Origin: Pseudomonadota bacterium
GTDB lineage: Bacteria; Pseudomonadota; Alphaproteobacteria; Rhizobiales; Hyphomicrobiaceae
Direction of reading: 5' to 3'
Length of the DNA: 5,256 nucleotides
Assembly: GCA_021813195.1 (NCBI GenBank)
Contig: JAKALI010000359.1
Coordinates: forward strand, 1-5,256
The notes beneath the pieces were generated by a model, which had not been told where the DNA came from, made no database searches, and was given only the letters and a program-made list of their open reading frames with translations. Shown here piece by piece: positions 1 to 5,256 of this stretch. How positions within the stretch are numbered: the first letter of the stretch is position 1; every line of letters starts with the position of its first letter. Both the position numbers and the translations under genes were made by a program.

Positions 1-811
1 TCGGTTCGCCAGCGAAGACATCGAGCCCCGCGTAGGCCAAGCGACCGGATTTCAAGGCTGCGATCATGTCGGCATCATTGACCAGATCACCGCGCGCGGT
101 GTTCACGACGATGGCGCCGTGAGGCAGCTTCTCAATGACGCCCTTGTTGAAGAAATAGCGCGTCTCTGGCGTCGAGGGGGCGTTGATGGAGAAAAACTGC
201 GAAACCGACAGGAGGCTATCCAGGGACGCATGATAAGTGGCACCGAGTTCCGCCTCGCGTTCCGGCGACTGCCTGTAGATATCGTAATAATGGATCTCCA
301 TGTCGAACCCGCGGGCGCGCTTGGCTAGCGCTTGGCCGATCTTGCCGAATCCATAAATTCCGAGCTTCTTGCCGTCGAGGCGTTGGCCGACAAGTTGCAG
401 CGGTTGCCAGCCCGGCCACGACCGCGTGCGCACCATACGCTCGCCTTCCGACGCCCGACGTGCAGAGCCGAGTAGCAACAGCATGGCGATTTCGGCCGTT
501 GCGACGGTCACGCCATGCGGCGCATTTCCGACCCGAATGCCGCGGGCTTTGCAGGCCTCCAAATCGATATGGTCGAAGCCGATCGAGAACGTAGAGATGC
601 ATTTGATGTGCTCCGGCAGCCGGTCAATCACGGCCTTGGGGCATTTTTCATTCAAGGTCAGGAGGATGGCATCGACGGATTTTGCAGTTTCTAGCATTTC
701 CTCGATGGTGATCTTGGGATCGTCGCCGTGCGCGATCACGTCGTAGCTAGCACGCGCGCGCGCCATGACAGCGTTCGGCAGGGGCCAAGTGATAAGAATC
801 TTCTTTTTCAT
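1..811 (-). CDS. D-2-hydroxyacid dehydrogenase (glyoxylate/hydroxypyruvate reductase or D-glycerate dehydrogenase type), C-terminus cut by window
   Basis: Enzymes of this family reduce glyoxylate or hydroxypyruvate to glycolate or D-glycerate with NAD(P)H in the cytoplasm. The 270 visible residues begin MKKKILITWPLP. They show the dinucleotide-binding motif GFGKIG at 154-159, an acidic residue (D177) at the end of the next strand, the NTARGDLV block carrying catalytic Arg240, and LDVFAGEP with the catalytic Glu269. The catalytic His, normally about 20 residues further on, and the last 50 or so residues lie beyond the window edge. The substrate-domain stretch around IGFDHID (77-83) and GNAPHGVTVATAEIAM (95-110) is typical of the family. 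The ATG at 811-809 is preceded by GGAGG at 827-823 with 11 bases between, which supports this start. D177 hints at NAD(H) rather than NADP(H), but that is inference. The exact substrate cannot be settled from sequence. The gene is divergent from 867-1472 and has no evident link to the export genes. Confidence 0.95.
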   Translation of the reverse strand, partial: MKKKILITWPLPNAVMARARASYDVIAHGDDPKITIEEMLETAKSVDAILLTLNEKCPKAVIDRLPEHIKCISTFSIGFDHIDLEACKARGIRVGNAPHGVTVATAEIAMLLLLGSARRASEGERMVRTRSWPGWQPLQLVGQRLDGKKLGIYGFGKIGQALAKRARGFDMEIHYYDIYRQSPEREAELGATYHASLDSLLSVSQFFSINAPSTPETRYFFNKGVIEKLPHGAIVVNTARGDLVNDADMIAALKSGRLAYAGLDVFAGEP

Positions 812-822
812 GGGTGGTTAAT

Positions 823-827
823 CCTCC
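823..827 (-). promoter_or_regulatory. Ribosome binding site of the dehydrogenase gene
   Basis: Read on the minus strand this is GGAGG inside GGGGAGGA, 11 bases before the ATG at 811. It is a near-perfect Shine-Dalgarno sequence, a little far from the start, and it fixes the dehydrogenase start. It sits in the 55-base divergent gap (812-866). That gap must also hold the 5' signals of the rightward gene, so the two promoters probably overlap each other or the neighbouring reading frames. I see no convincing -35/-10 pair in it. Confidence 0.6.
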
Positions 828-866
828 CCCGCGGGTTCGACTTTGGTGTGAGATGATGCCCGATCC

Positions 867-1472
867 ATGCCCGACGCGCGCAAGGATGACAAGAGTTCGG
901 GCGCCTCGCGGCTGCCGGTGCGGCCGAACAACGCTTCAGAGATTGTTCACCATACCGCGGCACACTCGCATGAGCCGGCATATCCCGATGGGAGCGCGAT
1001 CGCGCGCCCATTCCGCGTCTCCCTGGCTTGGGGCTGGCCTCGCCGTTGGGGCGAGATCATAGCGAACGGGCTTTTTTACGGGAGCGGTTGCGTGCGCGCC
1101 CTGGTGATCGTCCTTGCCATTCTCGCAGGTCTGAAGATCTGGACCCAGGATCACCTCTATCGCAGCGCGGTCGAGGAGGCGCTTCTCGCCGCGTACCGAC
1201 TGCCGGCGCAAGCTGCCTGCCAAGCGCAACCCGCGACGGGACCGACGGGCCTACCGCTGACCGTGCGGAATTTGGATTGGAGCAAACACGATGAGGCTCA
1301 AATCTTAATCGGCGACACGAATGTCACGGTTCCCATCTGGCACTTTGACGATCCAAACTGGAAGTCTCGCTACAAGCAAGCGATCATCCGCTTAACACTC
1401 GGTGACCGGCTTTCTCGCGTTGCCTGCGATTACAATGTCGATAGCGCGAGCGCGCGGGTCCATATGCTGTGA
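867..1472 (+). CDS. Hypothetical single-pass membrane protein
   Basis: I do not recognise a family. The 201-residue reading has a hydrophilic, His- and Pro-containing N-terminus (1-45), then a Trp/Arg-rich stretch (50-62, with AWGWPRRWGE). One hydrophobic segment follows at about 76-90 (VRALVIVLAILAGLKIW) and then a roughly 110-residue soluble C-terminal part with two cysteines (118, 187). By the positive-inside rule the basic N-terminus would stay in the cytoplasm and the C-terminal part would be periplasmic; this is inference. High GC at third positions runs through the whole frame and supports coding from 867. The ATG at 867 has only a weak purine stretch upstream. A GTG at 1092, preceded by GGGAG (1080-1084) with a 7-base spacer, would give a 126-residue signal-anchor protein and is a serious alternative start. 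It converges on the methyltransferase gene 29 bases downstream. No function is proposed. Confidence 0.6.
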   Translation: MPDARKDDKSSGASRLPVRPNNASEIVHHTAAHSHEPAYPDGSAIARPFRVSLAWGWPRRWGEIIANGLFYGSGCVRALVIVLAILAGLKIWTQDHLYRSAVEEALLAAYRLPAQAACQAQPATGPTGLPLTVRNLDWSKHDEAQILIGDTNVTVPIWHFDDPNWKSRYKQAIIRLTLGDRLSRVACDYNVDSASARVHML

Positions 1473-1480
1473 GGCCCAAT

Positions 1481-1493
1481 CGCGCAACGCGCG
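1481..1493. terminator. Small GC hairpin in the convergent gap (weak terminator candidate)
   Basis: CGCGC and GCGCG form a 5-base-pair stem around the loop AAC, between the stop codons of the two convergent genes (1472 and 1502). There is no T-tract on either side, so it does not meet the usual rule for an intrinsic terminator. A GC-rich stem of this size is also common by chance in such DNA. It is listed because it is the only structure in the 29-base gap. Confidence 0.15.
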
Positions 1494-1501
1494 CAGGGTG
1501 C

Positions 1502-2185
1502 TCAACGCTTGAAGCCCTGCAACGAGATCTGGGTCATGAAGAGATGCTCGCAGCGCCCACCCGTAAGTTTCAACAGGGTCTCCACGCGGGGTGAATGCGG
1601 CGTTACTGGTCCCACGCGCGTCACCCGGAAGCCAGCATCTGAGAACATTCGGGTGAAGGATTGGGGCGTGAACCACCGCAGGTGTGTCCGATCGAATACG
1701 CCTTGATCGGCGAGATCAAAACGACCCAACATGAGTTCACGAATGACTCGCCAGTGAGAGATATTCGGCGAGCTTGCGAGGACCATGCCGCCGGGACGCA
1801 GGAGACGGGCAAGCCGTTTCAATGTAGTCTGTGGATCGACGAGATGCTCCAGAACTTCAGATAGCACCAAAGCGTCAAAGGACGAAGGCTGCCAGGTCAG
1901 ATCCATCCGCTCGACGTCGCCCACCAGCACCTCATTGAGAACTTCACGCGCCTGGGCTGCAGCACTCTCCACGAGCTCAATCCCAACATAGCGCCCGGCG
2001 CGACCCCTGGCGATCGCCAATGCGCCCGTTGCCCCCGTGCCGCAGCCGACCTCAAGCACACGAGCGTGGGGATCGCGCGGCAAGGCGCGCACGACGTCCG
2101 CGCGCGCGTTGGAAAAATAGCTGGTCGCCTTACCCTCGTAAGCCGTGACGAGGTTCGTCGCGAGGGGGAGCGTGTCGATCGTCAA
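1502..2185 (-). CDS. Class I SAM-dependent methyltransferase
   Basis: The enzyme transfers a methyl group from S-adenosylmethionine to an unknown acceptor, probably in the cytoplasm. Read from TTG at 2185 it has 227 residues. They show motif I VLEVGCGTGATG at 43-54 (SAM-binding glycine loop), the acidic Glu70 ending the second strand (YVGIE), Asp90 in VGD, motif IV DALVLSEVLEHL at 104-115, and LLRPGGMVLASSPN at 128-141. The block DRTHLRWFTPQSF at 165-177 is a signature often seen in methyltransferases of surface-glycan clusters. The start was chosen because GGAG at 2198-2195 lies 9 bases before the TTG and the family usually begins just before the AYEGKA-like segment. A GTG at 2269 would add 28 residues with no family character. 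The gene is divergent from the polysaccharide export operon, so a role in methylating a sugar or polymer precursor is plausible but not shown. Methylation of a small molecule such as a quinone is not excluded. Confidence 0.9.
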   Translation of the reverse strand: MTIDTLPLATNLVTAYEGKATSYFSNARADVVRALPRDPHARVLEVGCGTGATGALAIARGRAGRYVGIELVESAAAQAREVLNEVLVGDVERMDLTWQPSSFDALVLSEVLEHLVDPQTTLKRLARLLRPGGMVLASSPNISHWRVIRELMLGRFDLADQGVFDRTHLRWFTPQSFTRMFSDAGFRVTRVGPVTPHSPRVETLLKLTGGRCEHLFMTQISLQGFKR

Positions 2186-2456
2186 GCCTGCAAACTCCGA
2201 AATTGGACACCTGCGAGACGTTAACCGCCAACCTCTGAATGTGCCCCTAACATTGCGCGCTCCGCTCACCGCAACACCAGTTGGCGCTCAATCACAAACC
2301 CAGTCTGTCACGCCAAAAATCTCGCATTGCCCGCACATCTTTAGCGGCAAATTAACGCTGCCACGGTTCTGTTTGAGGTTGCGCTCGCAGACCGAAGCCA
2401 CAAGGCCCCCGGTCGGGAGCGCACATGCGAATAAGCGTTTCCTCCGAGTATTGCGT
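2186..2456. promoter_or_regulatory. Divergent intergenic region between methyltransferase and export operon
   Basis: About 270 bases with no credible gene on either strand. It must carry the promoter of the export operon and that of the methyltransferase. A poor rightward candidate is TTGCCC at 2327-2332, 17 bases, then AATTAA at 2350-2355; it matches consensus only partly. The hexamer CGCCAA occurs at 2226-2231 and 2311-2316 and as its complement TTGGCG at 2281-2286. The first and the complement extend to a 7-base inverted repeat (CGCCAAC at 2226-2232 with GTTGGCG at 2280-2286), which could be operator half-sites. The region is locally more AT-rich than the genes around it. No riboswitch or attenuator was recognised. 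Confidence 0.35.
2195..2198 (-). promoter_or_regulatory. Ribosome binding site deciding the methyltransferase TTG start
   Basis: On the minus strand this reads GGAG, 9 bases before TTG at 2185-2183. No comparable Shine-Dalgarno sequence precedes the in-frame GTG at 2269, so the shorter protein is preferred. Confidence 0.5.
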
Positions 2457-3045
2457 ATGGTGTTCCCGCGTCTGTCCTCTCGCATGTTGCCGGCTGCGCT
2501 CATCGCGCTGCTCCTTGCGTCGTGCTCCGAAAATCTAGGACCACCCCCCCCCAGGCTTTGCGTCGTCTGACGCCCCGTCTGCGCTTGGCGCATCCTATAG
2601 ACTGGGAGCGGGCGACAAATTGAAGATCAACGTCTTCGGGGAAGAAACGCTTTCCGGCCCTGTCGAAGTGAACCCTGCGGGCATGGTGGCCCTGCCGCTT
2701 GCCGGCGACATCCGGGCGGAAGGCTTGACCGTCGCGCAATTCCGCGACGCCGTCGCGCGTCGCCTTGCTGATGGCTATCTCAAAAATCCAAAAGTCACGG
2801 TGGAGATCACCACCTACCGCCCAATCTACGTTCACGGCGAAGTCAGAAACGGCGGTGAGTTTGCCTACAAGACCGGATTGAAGCTGAAGGACGCCATCGC
2901 CATGGCGGGCGGGTACACCTACCGCGCCCAGCAGTCGTATGTCCTCGTGTCTCGTGGGGGCTCCGCTGAGACCCGCGTGCCGACGTCCGGCGCCGTCGCG
3001 ATTCTACCCGGTGACAACATCCGCGTACCGGAGCGCTTCTTCTGA
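2457..3045 (+). CDS. Outer-membrane polysaccharide export (OPX, Wza/GumB-like) lipoprotein, frameshifted in this sequence
   Basis: OPX proteins conduct capsule or exopolysaccharide from the periplasm to the outer membrane. The gene is split. ATG at 2457 opens a lipoprotein signal peptide (MVFPRLSSRMLPAALIALLL) with lipobox LASC, Cys23 being the lipidation site, but this frame stops at 2570 after 37 residues. The export domain continues in the next frame, from about 2554 (GFASSDAP) to the stop at 3045. The frames join at nine C, 2544-2552; removing one C gives a continuous 195-residue precursor, about 173 after processing. In that numbering the polysaccharide export domain spans about 46-118 (YRLGAGDKLKINVFGE, then GMVALPLAGDIRAEGLT) and one SLBB domain about 120-195 (PIYVHGEVRNGGEF, ILPGDNIRVPERFF). 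It is much shorter than Wza (about 380) and lacks the extra SLBB domain and C-terminal membrane helix. As written, the export domain could start only at a weak codon such as TTG 2620, which lies inside the fold. A weak GAG at 2446-2448 precedes ATG 2457. It heads the export operon. Confidence 0.88.
2544..2552 (+). repeat. Nine-C homopolymer at the frame break of the OPX gene
   Basis: This run of nine C follows CCA in the proline-coding stretch just after the lipobox cysteine. The upstream frame reads Gly-Pro-Pro-Pro-Pro-Arg and soon stops. With eight C it reads Gly-Pro-Pro-Pro-Pro-Gly-Phe-Ala and runs on into the export domain. The upstream part carries the only good start and signal peptide, and the downstream frame is closed by a TAG at 2536-2538, so the break must lie between 2536 and 2570. 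The C run is the obvious site. Homopolymers of this length are prone to both sequencing error and slipped-strand mutation. Confidence 0.9.
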
Positions 3046-3107
3046 TGATGTCGGCGCATTCAAAATTCCATGCTGCACCGGGGGGTCCGAGCGAGATTTC
3101 GCCATGA
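3045..3107 (+). CDS. Possible 20-codon coupling mini-ORF between the OPX and barrel genes
   Basis: ATG at 3045 shares its A with the OPX stop TGA (3043-3045). A second in-frame ATG follows at once. The frame codes for 20 residues (MMSAHSKFHAAPGGPSEISP) and ends in TGA at 3105-3107, which overlaps the ATG of the next gene (3104-3106) as ATGA. GGAG at 3030-3033, inside the OPX end, lies 11 bases upstream and could serve as ribosome binding site. The barrel gene's own Shine-Dalgarno sequence is weak, so ribosomes terminating here could restart on it. The peptide resembles nothing I know, and an open frame this short is easily accidental. Confidence 0.2.
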   Translation: MMSAHSKFHAAPGGPSEISP

Positions 3108-4468
3108 GCCGCCTTCCGTCCTCACCTGTGGTCTCTTCGATATCATGGCGCCCGGCTTTGCTGTGCGCCTCGACCGCGGCTGTCTTGTCGGCGGGTGGCA
3201 CGGGCCCTGCGCAAGCCTTCGATATCGACGGCAATGCGGATCTCATCACTGAGACCATCGCGCTGCAGGAACTGCGCCGCGACTGGGACCCTGCGCGCAT
3301 TTATGGCGCGCGCCCCGTGGACGAAATCGACCGAACGTTCGCTGAACCGGAGGGCGTGCGCCTCGGCAACTTCGTATTCTACCCCGCCATATCCGAGACG
3401 GCCGAATACGATAGCAATATCTTCGGCTCGCCCCAGGATGCGACCGCAGACTGGCGATTCATCACCGCGCCGACCATTGTTATGCGCTCGCAGCTGCCAC
3501 GGCATGTCCTCGACGCGGCGGTCTCGGCCCGATTCCTCAACTACGCCGAGTCGACAGACCAGAATTATGTGGACGTTCGCGGGATCATCCGCGGTGCCTT
3601 GCACATTGATCACGCGCATACGCTTTCGGCCACGCTGGACACGGCGCGCGAACACGAGGAGCGGTCGGCTTCGACCGCCCCCAGGACCGCCGCCGAACCT
3701 GTCCCGTTTGCGCGCCACCGCGCTTCGGTCGGTCTCACACGCGATGCAGGCCGCCTCTATGGAACGCTGTCGGGAACTGTGGAGCAGCTTGACTATGAGA
3801 GCGTCAAGGCGCAGGACGGCACGCGACTGTCCCAGGACAGTCGCGATCAGATCCTCTACAGCGGTCAGCTCCGTACCGGCTACCGATTTTCGCCGGGCTA
3901 CGAAGTCGTGAGCAAAGTGCGCGTCGGCCGCCTCCTGAATGAGGGGGAAGCGCCCGGCGCTCCAGACCGCAACTCGCATCTTTACGAGGCCATGGCTGGC
4001 CTGCAATTCGAACTTAATCCGCTCTTCAGTTGGCGCCTCATCGGTGGATACGGTATCCGCGATTTTGATCGCGCCGATCTCAAAACAGTTGAGAGCACGC
4101 TGTTGGAGGCGCGGGTCCGCTGGCTACCGACAGAGCGCTTGAGCCTGTTTGCCCATGTCCAACGCGCGCTCGTCGACGAAATTGGTGCCGCAGACAACGG
4201 CCGCCTCGAAACCACTGTCGGCGCACGCGCCGAGTATGAGCTCCTCCACAATCTCGTGGGCTCGGTTCATGCCGAGTACTCCGATCAGGAGTTCATTGGC
4301 ACGACGCGTCAGGACACGGTCACCGAACTGGGGGCCGGCCTTGACTATCTCCTCACCAAAAATTGGCACTTCGACCTGGGCTATGCCTACGAGCAGCGCG
4401 ACTCAAACGAAGCCGATTTCGACTTCGAACGCCATCGCGTGCGCGCAGGCGCCAAGCTCAAATTCTAA
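3104..4468 (+). CDS. Outer-membrane beta-barrel protein of a polysaccharide export operon (BBP2_2-like)
   Basis: The 454-residue precursor begins with a Sec signal peptide (basic-poor n-region MSRLPSSP, hydrophobic RPALLCASTAAVLSA) and a likely signal peptidase I site after AQA at 36-38. The mature protein opens with an acidic, probably helical stretch (45-80). Next comes the block GVRLGNFVFYPAISETAEYDSNIF (84-107), typical of the putative beta-barrel porin 2 family (PF10082) found in exopolysaccharide clusters. The rest shows alternating polar/hydrophobic strands with many aromatic residues, and the chain ends in KLKF; a terminal Phe is the usual BAM recognition signal. It lies 58 bases after the OPX stop and 12 before the co-polymerase start. 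Established work on OPX systems shows that short OPX proteins without a membrane helix can need a separate barrel porin; I infer that role here. ATG at 3104 was chosen because it opens the signal peptide. The same frame is open back to 2939 but overlaps the OPX gene and would bury the signal. Family assignment is by eye. Confidence 0.88.
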   Translation: MSRLPSSPVVSSISWRPALLCASTAAVLSAGGTGPAQAFDIDGNADLITETIALQELRRDWDPARIYGARPVDEIDRTFAEPEGVRLGNFVFYPAISETAEYDSNIFGSPQDATADWRFITAPTIVMRSQLPRHVLDAAVSARFLNYAESTDQNYVDVRGIIRGALHIDHAHTLSATLDTAREHEERSASTAPRTAAEPVPFARHRASVGLTRDAGRLYGTLSGTVEQLDYESVKAQDGTRLSQDSRDQILYSGQLRTGYRFSPGYEVVSKVRVGRLLNEGEAPGAPDRNSHLYEAMAGLQFELNPLFSWRLIGGYGIRDFDRADLKTVESTLLEARVRWLPTERLSLFAHVQRALVDEIGAADNGRLETTVGARAEYELLHNLVGSVHAEYSDQEFIGTTRQDTVTELGAGLDYLLTKNWHFDLGYAYEQRDSNEADFDFERHRVRAGAKLKF

Positions 4469-4480
4469 GACTGGCGCAAT

Positions 4481-5256
4481 ATGCAACGCGAAGAGGCACA
4501 TCTGGACGGCGACGGCGGCGGGCTCTTGAGCCTGGAGCGCGCTGTTTCCGCCGTGCGTCGTCGCCTGCATCTGGTTGGTCTGGTCACCGGTTTGATCGTT
4601 GGCATCACGATCGCTATCGTGCTGATGATGCCCAATCGCTATGACGGCGTTGCCGTCATCCAGATCGACCCGCGCAAGAAATCAATCGCCAATGTGGAAG
4701 GTGTCATCGCCGACTTGCGGGCTGATGCCGCAACTGTCGACAGCGAAGTCGAAGTGCTTTCCTCGCGCGCCGTCGCGCTCAAGGTCATCGACGTGCTCAA
4801 ACTGCGGGAGGATCCGGAATTCCGCAAGCCGGCACCCTTTACCCGGCTCTTGGAGATGTTCCAGCTCGGACAGCTTCTGCCCTCAAAACCCTCTGAAGCT
4901 GATACGTTGACGGGTCGACGGCTCGATACGGACCCCATCGGAAGCTTGATCGGGACAACAGAGCCTGGAACCTACGTGCCAGAACGTGACGAAGTCGCGG
5001 CCGCCTTCGAGGATCGGCTACGAGTCGGGCGAGTGCGCTCCACGCTGCTGATTGAAATTCGATTCTCGTCGGAAGATCCCGTCAAGGCAGCGCGCATCGC
5101 CAACACAATCGCAGAAGTCTATCTCGATGATCAGTTATCCGGCAAGAAACACGCGGCTGGCTTCGCGACGCGCCTTCTGGAAGAAAAAATCTCTGAACTC
5201 AAAGACCGTGTTTCCGAGGCAGAACGCAAAGTCGCGCAGTTTAAATCCGACAACAG
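4481..5256 (+). CDS. Polysaccharide co-polymerase, Wzz/GumC/Wzc-like chain length determinant, C-terminus cut by window
   Basis: This inner-membrane protein family sets polymer chain length and links the Wzy polymerase to the OPX channel. The 258 visible residues run to the window end without a stop. A short cytoplasmic N-terminus (1-30, with RRR at 26-28) leads into the first membrane helix at about 31-50 (LVGLVTGLIVGITIAIVLMM) and the post-helix PNRYDGVAVIQIDPRK, a hallmark of the Wzz domain (51-66). The periplasmic part includes SEVEVLSSRAVALKVIDVL (88-106), a charged insertion (about 110-172), LLIEIRFSSEDPVKAARIAN (189-208), and AEVYLDDQL. A heptad-like coiled coil begins at about 230 (RLLEEKISELKDRVSEAERK). 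This matches the first half of GumC/ExoP/Wzc proteins. Whether a C-terminal tyrosine kinase follows lies outside the window. The start ATG 4481 is 12 bases after the barrel stop without a clear Shine-Dalgarno sequence, suggesting translation coupled to the preceding gene. Confidence 0.93.
   Translation, partial: MQREEAHLDGDGGGLLSLERAVSAVRRRLHLVGLVTGLIVGITIAIVLMMPNRYDGVAVIQIDPRKKSIANVEGVIADLRADAATVDSEVEVLSSRAVALKVIDVLKLREDPEFRKPAPFTRLLEMFQLGQLLPSKPSEADTLTGRRLDTDPIGSLIGTTEPGTYVPERDEVAAAFEDRLRVGRVRSTLLIEIRFSSEDPVKAARIANTIAEVYLDDQLSGKKHAAGFATRLLEEKISELKDRVSEAERKVAQFKSDN

Noticed and set aside
216..746. Open frames on both strands of more than 120 codons
   Set aside because: All overlap the well-supported dehydrogenase, whose active-site motifs are intact on the minus strand.
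749..766. Alternating CG run (possible Z-DNA)
   Set aside because: It encodes an Ala/Arg helix stretch (MARARAS) in the dehydrogenase, and such runs are ordinary at this GC content.
2186..2269. In-frame N-terminal extension of the methyltransferase from GTG 2269
   Set aside because: The 28 extra residues have no family character, lack a Shine-Dalgarno sequence, and would use up part of the only promoter space. TTG 2185 has GGAG at 9 bases.
2288..2593. 101-codon minus-strand open frame over the intergenic region and OPX signal peptide
   Set aside because: It lies opposite the lipoprotein signal sequence, and the composition is unlike a folded protein. No start signal supports it.
2939..3103. 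Upstream extension of the barrel gene frame back to ATG 2939
   Set aside because: It overlaps the conserved OPX end by more than 100 bases and would bury a clear signal peptide that starts at 3104.
3195..3911. 238-codon open frame on the plus strand
   Set aside because: It is an out-of-frame shadow of the barrel gene, rich in Arg and Ser, with no domain.
3143..4006. 287-codon open frame on the minus strand
   Set aside because: It lies wholly opposite the barrel gene. The composition (Arg, Ala, Val) is that of an antisense shadow in GC-rich DNA, and there is no recognisable domain.

Overview
The window looks like chromosomal DNA of a GC-rich alphaproteobacterium, probably of the order Hyphomicrobiales (Rhizobiales). 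The basis is high GC at third codon positions, a dehydrogenase whose wording strongly resembles the rhizobial glyoxylate/hydroxypyruvate reductases, and a polysaccharide export gene order common in this class. Genus and species cannot be read from the sequence. I see no tRNA, rRNA, CRISPR array, insertion sequence or attachment site.

Left part (1-1501). A D-2-hydroxyacid dehydrogenase gene runs leftwards and is cut by the window start after 270 codons. Divergent from it, across a gap of 55 bases, lies a gene for an unrecognised single-pass membrane protein (867-1472). That gene converges on a leftward class I SAM-dependent methyltransferase gene, best read from a TTG start at 2185 and ending at 1502.

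Middle (2186-2456). About 270 bases without a gene separate the methyltransferase from the rightward export genes. This is the natural place for divergent promoters, but no strong consensus promoter is visible.

Right part (2457-5256). Three rightward genes form a compact polysaccharide export operon: a short outer-membrane polysaccharide export (OPX, Wza/GumB-like) lipoprotein, an outer-membrane beta-barrel protein with a signal peptide, and a Wzz/GumC/Wzc-type polysaccharide co-polymerase cut by the window end. Together they would span the envelope: the co-polymerase in the inner membrane controls chain length and passes polymer to the OPX protein, which lacks its own membrane-spanning helix and probably relies on the neighbouring barrel to cross the outer membrane. 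The methyltransferase may modify the polymer or its precursors, but only its position suggests this.

The most notable observation is in the OPX gene. Its lipoprotein signal peptide and its export domain are in different frames, and they join at a run of nine C (2544-2552). Eight C would restore one continuous 195-residue protein. This is a sequencing or assembly indel, a real null mutation, or a phase-variable switch. A second curiosity is a 20-codon mini-ORF that exactly bridges the OPX stop codon and the barrel start codon through 1-base and 4-base-type overlaps.
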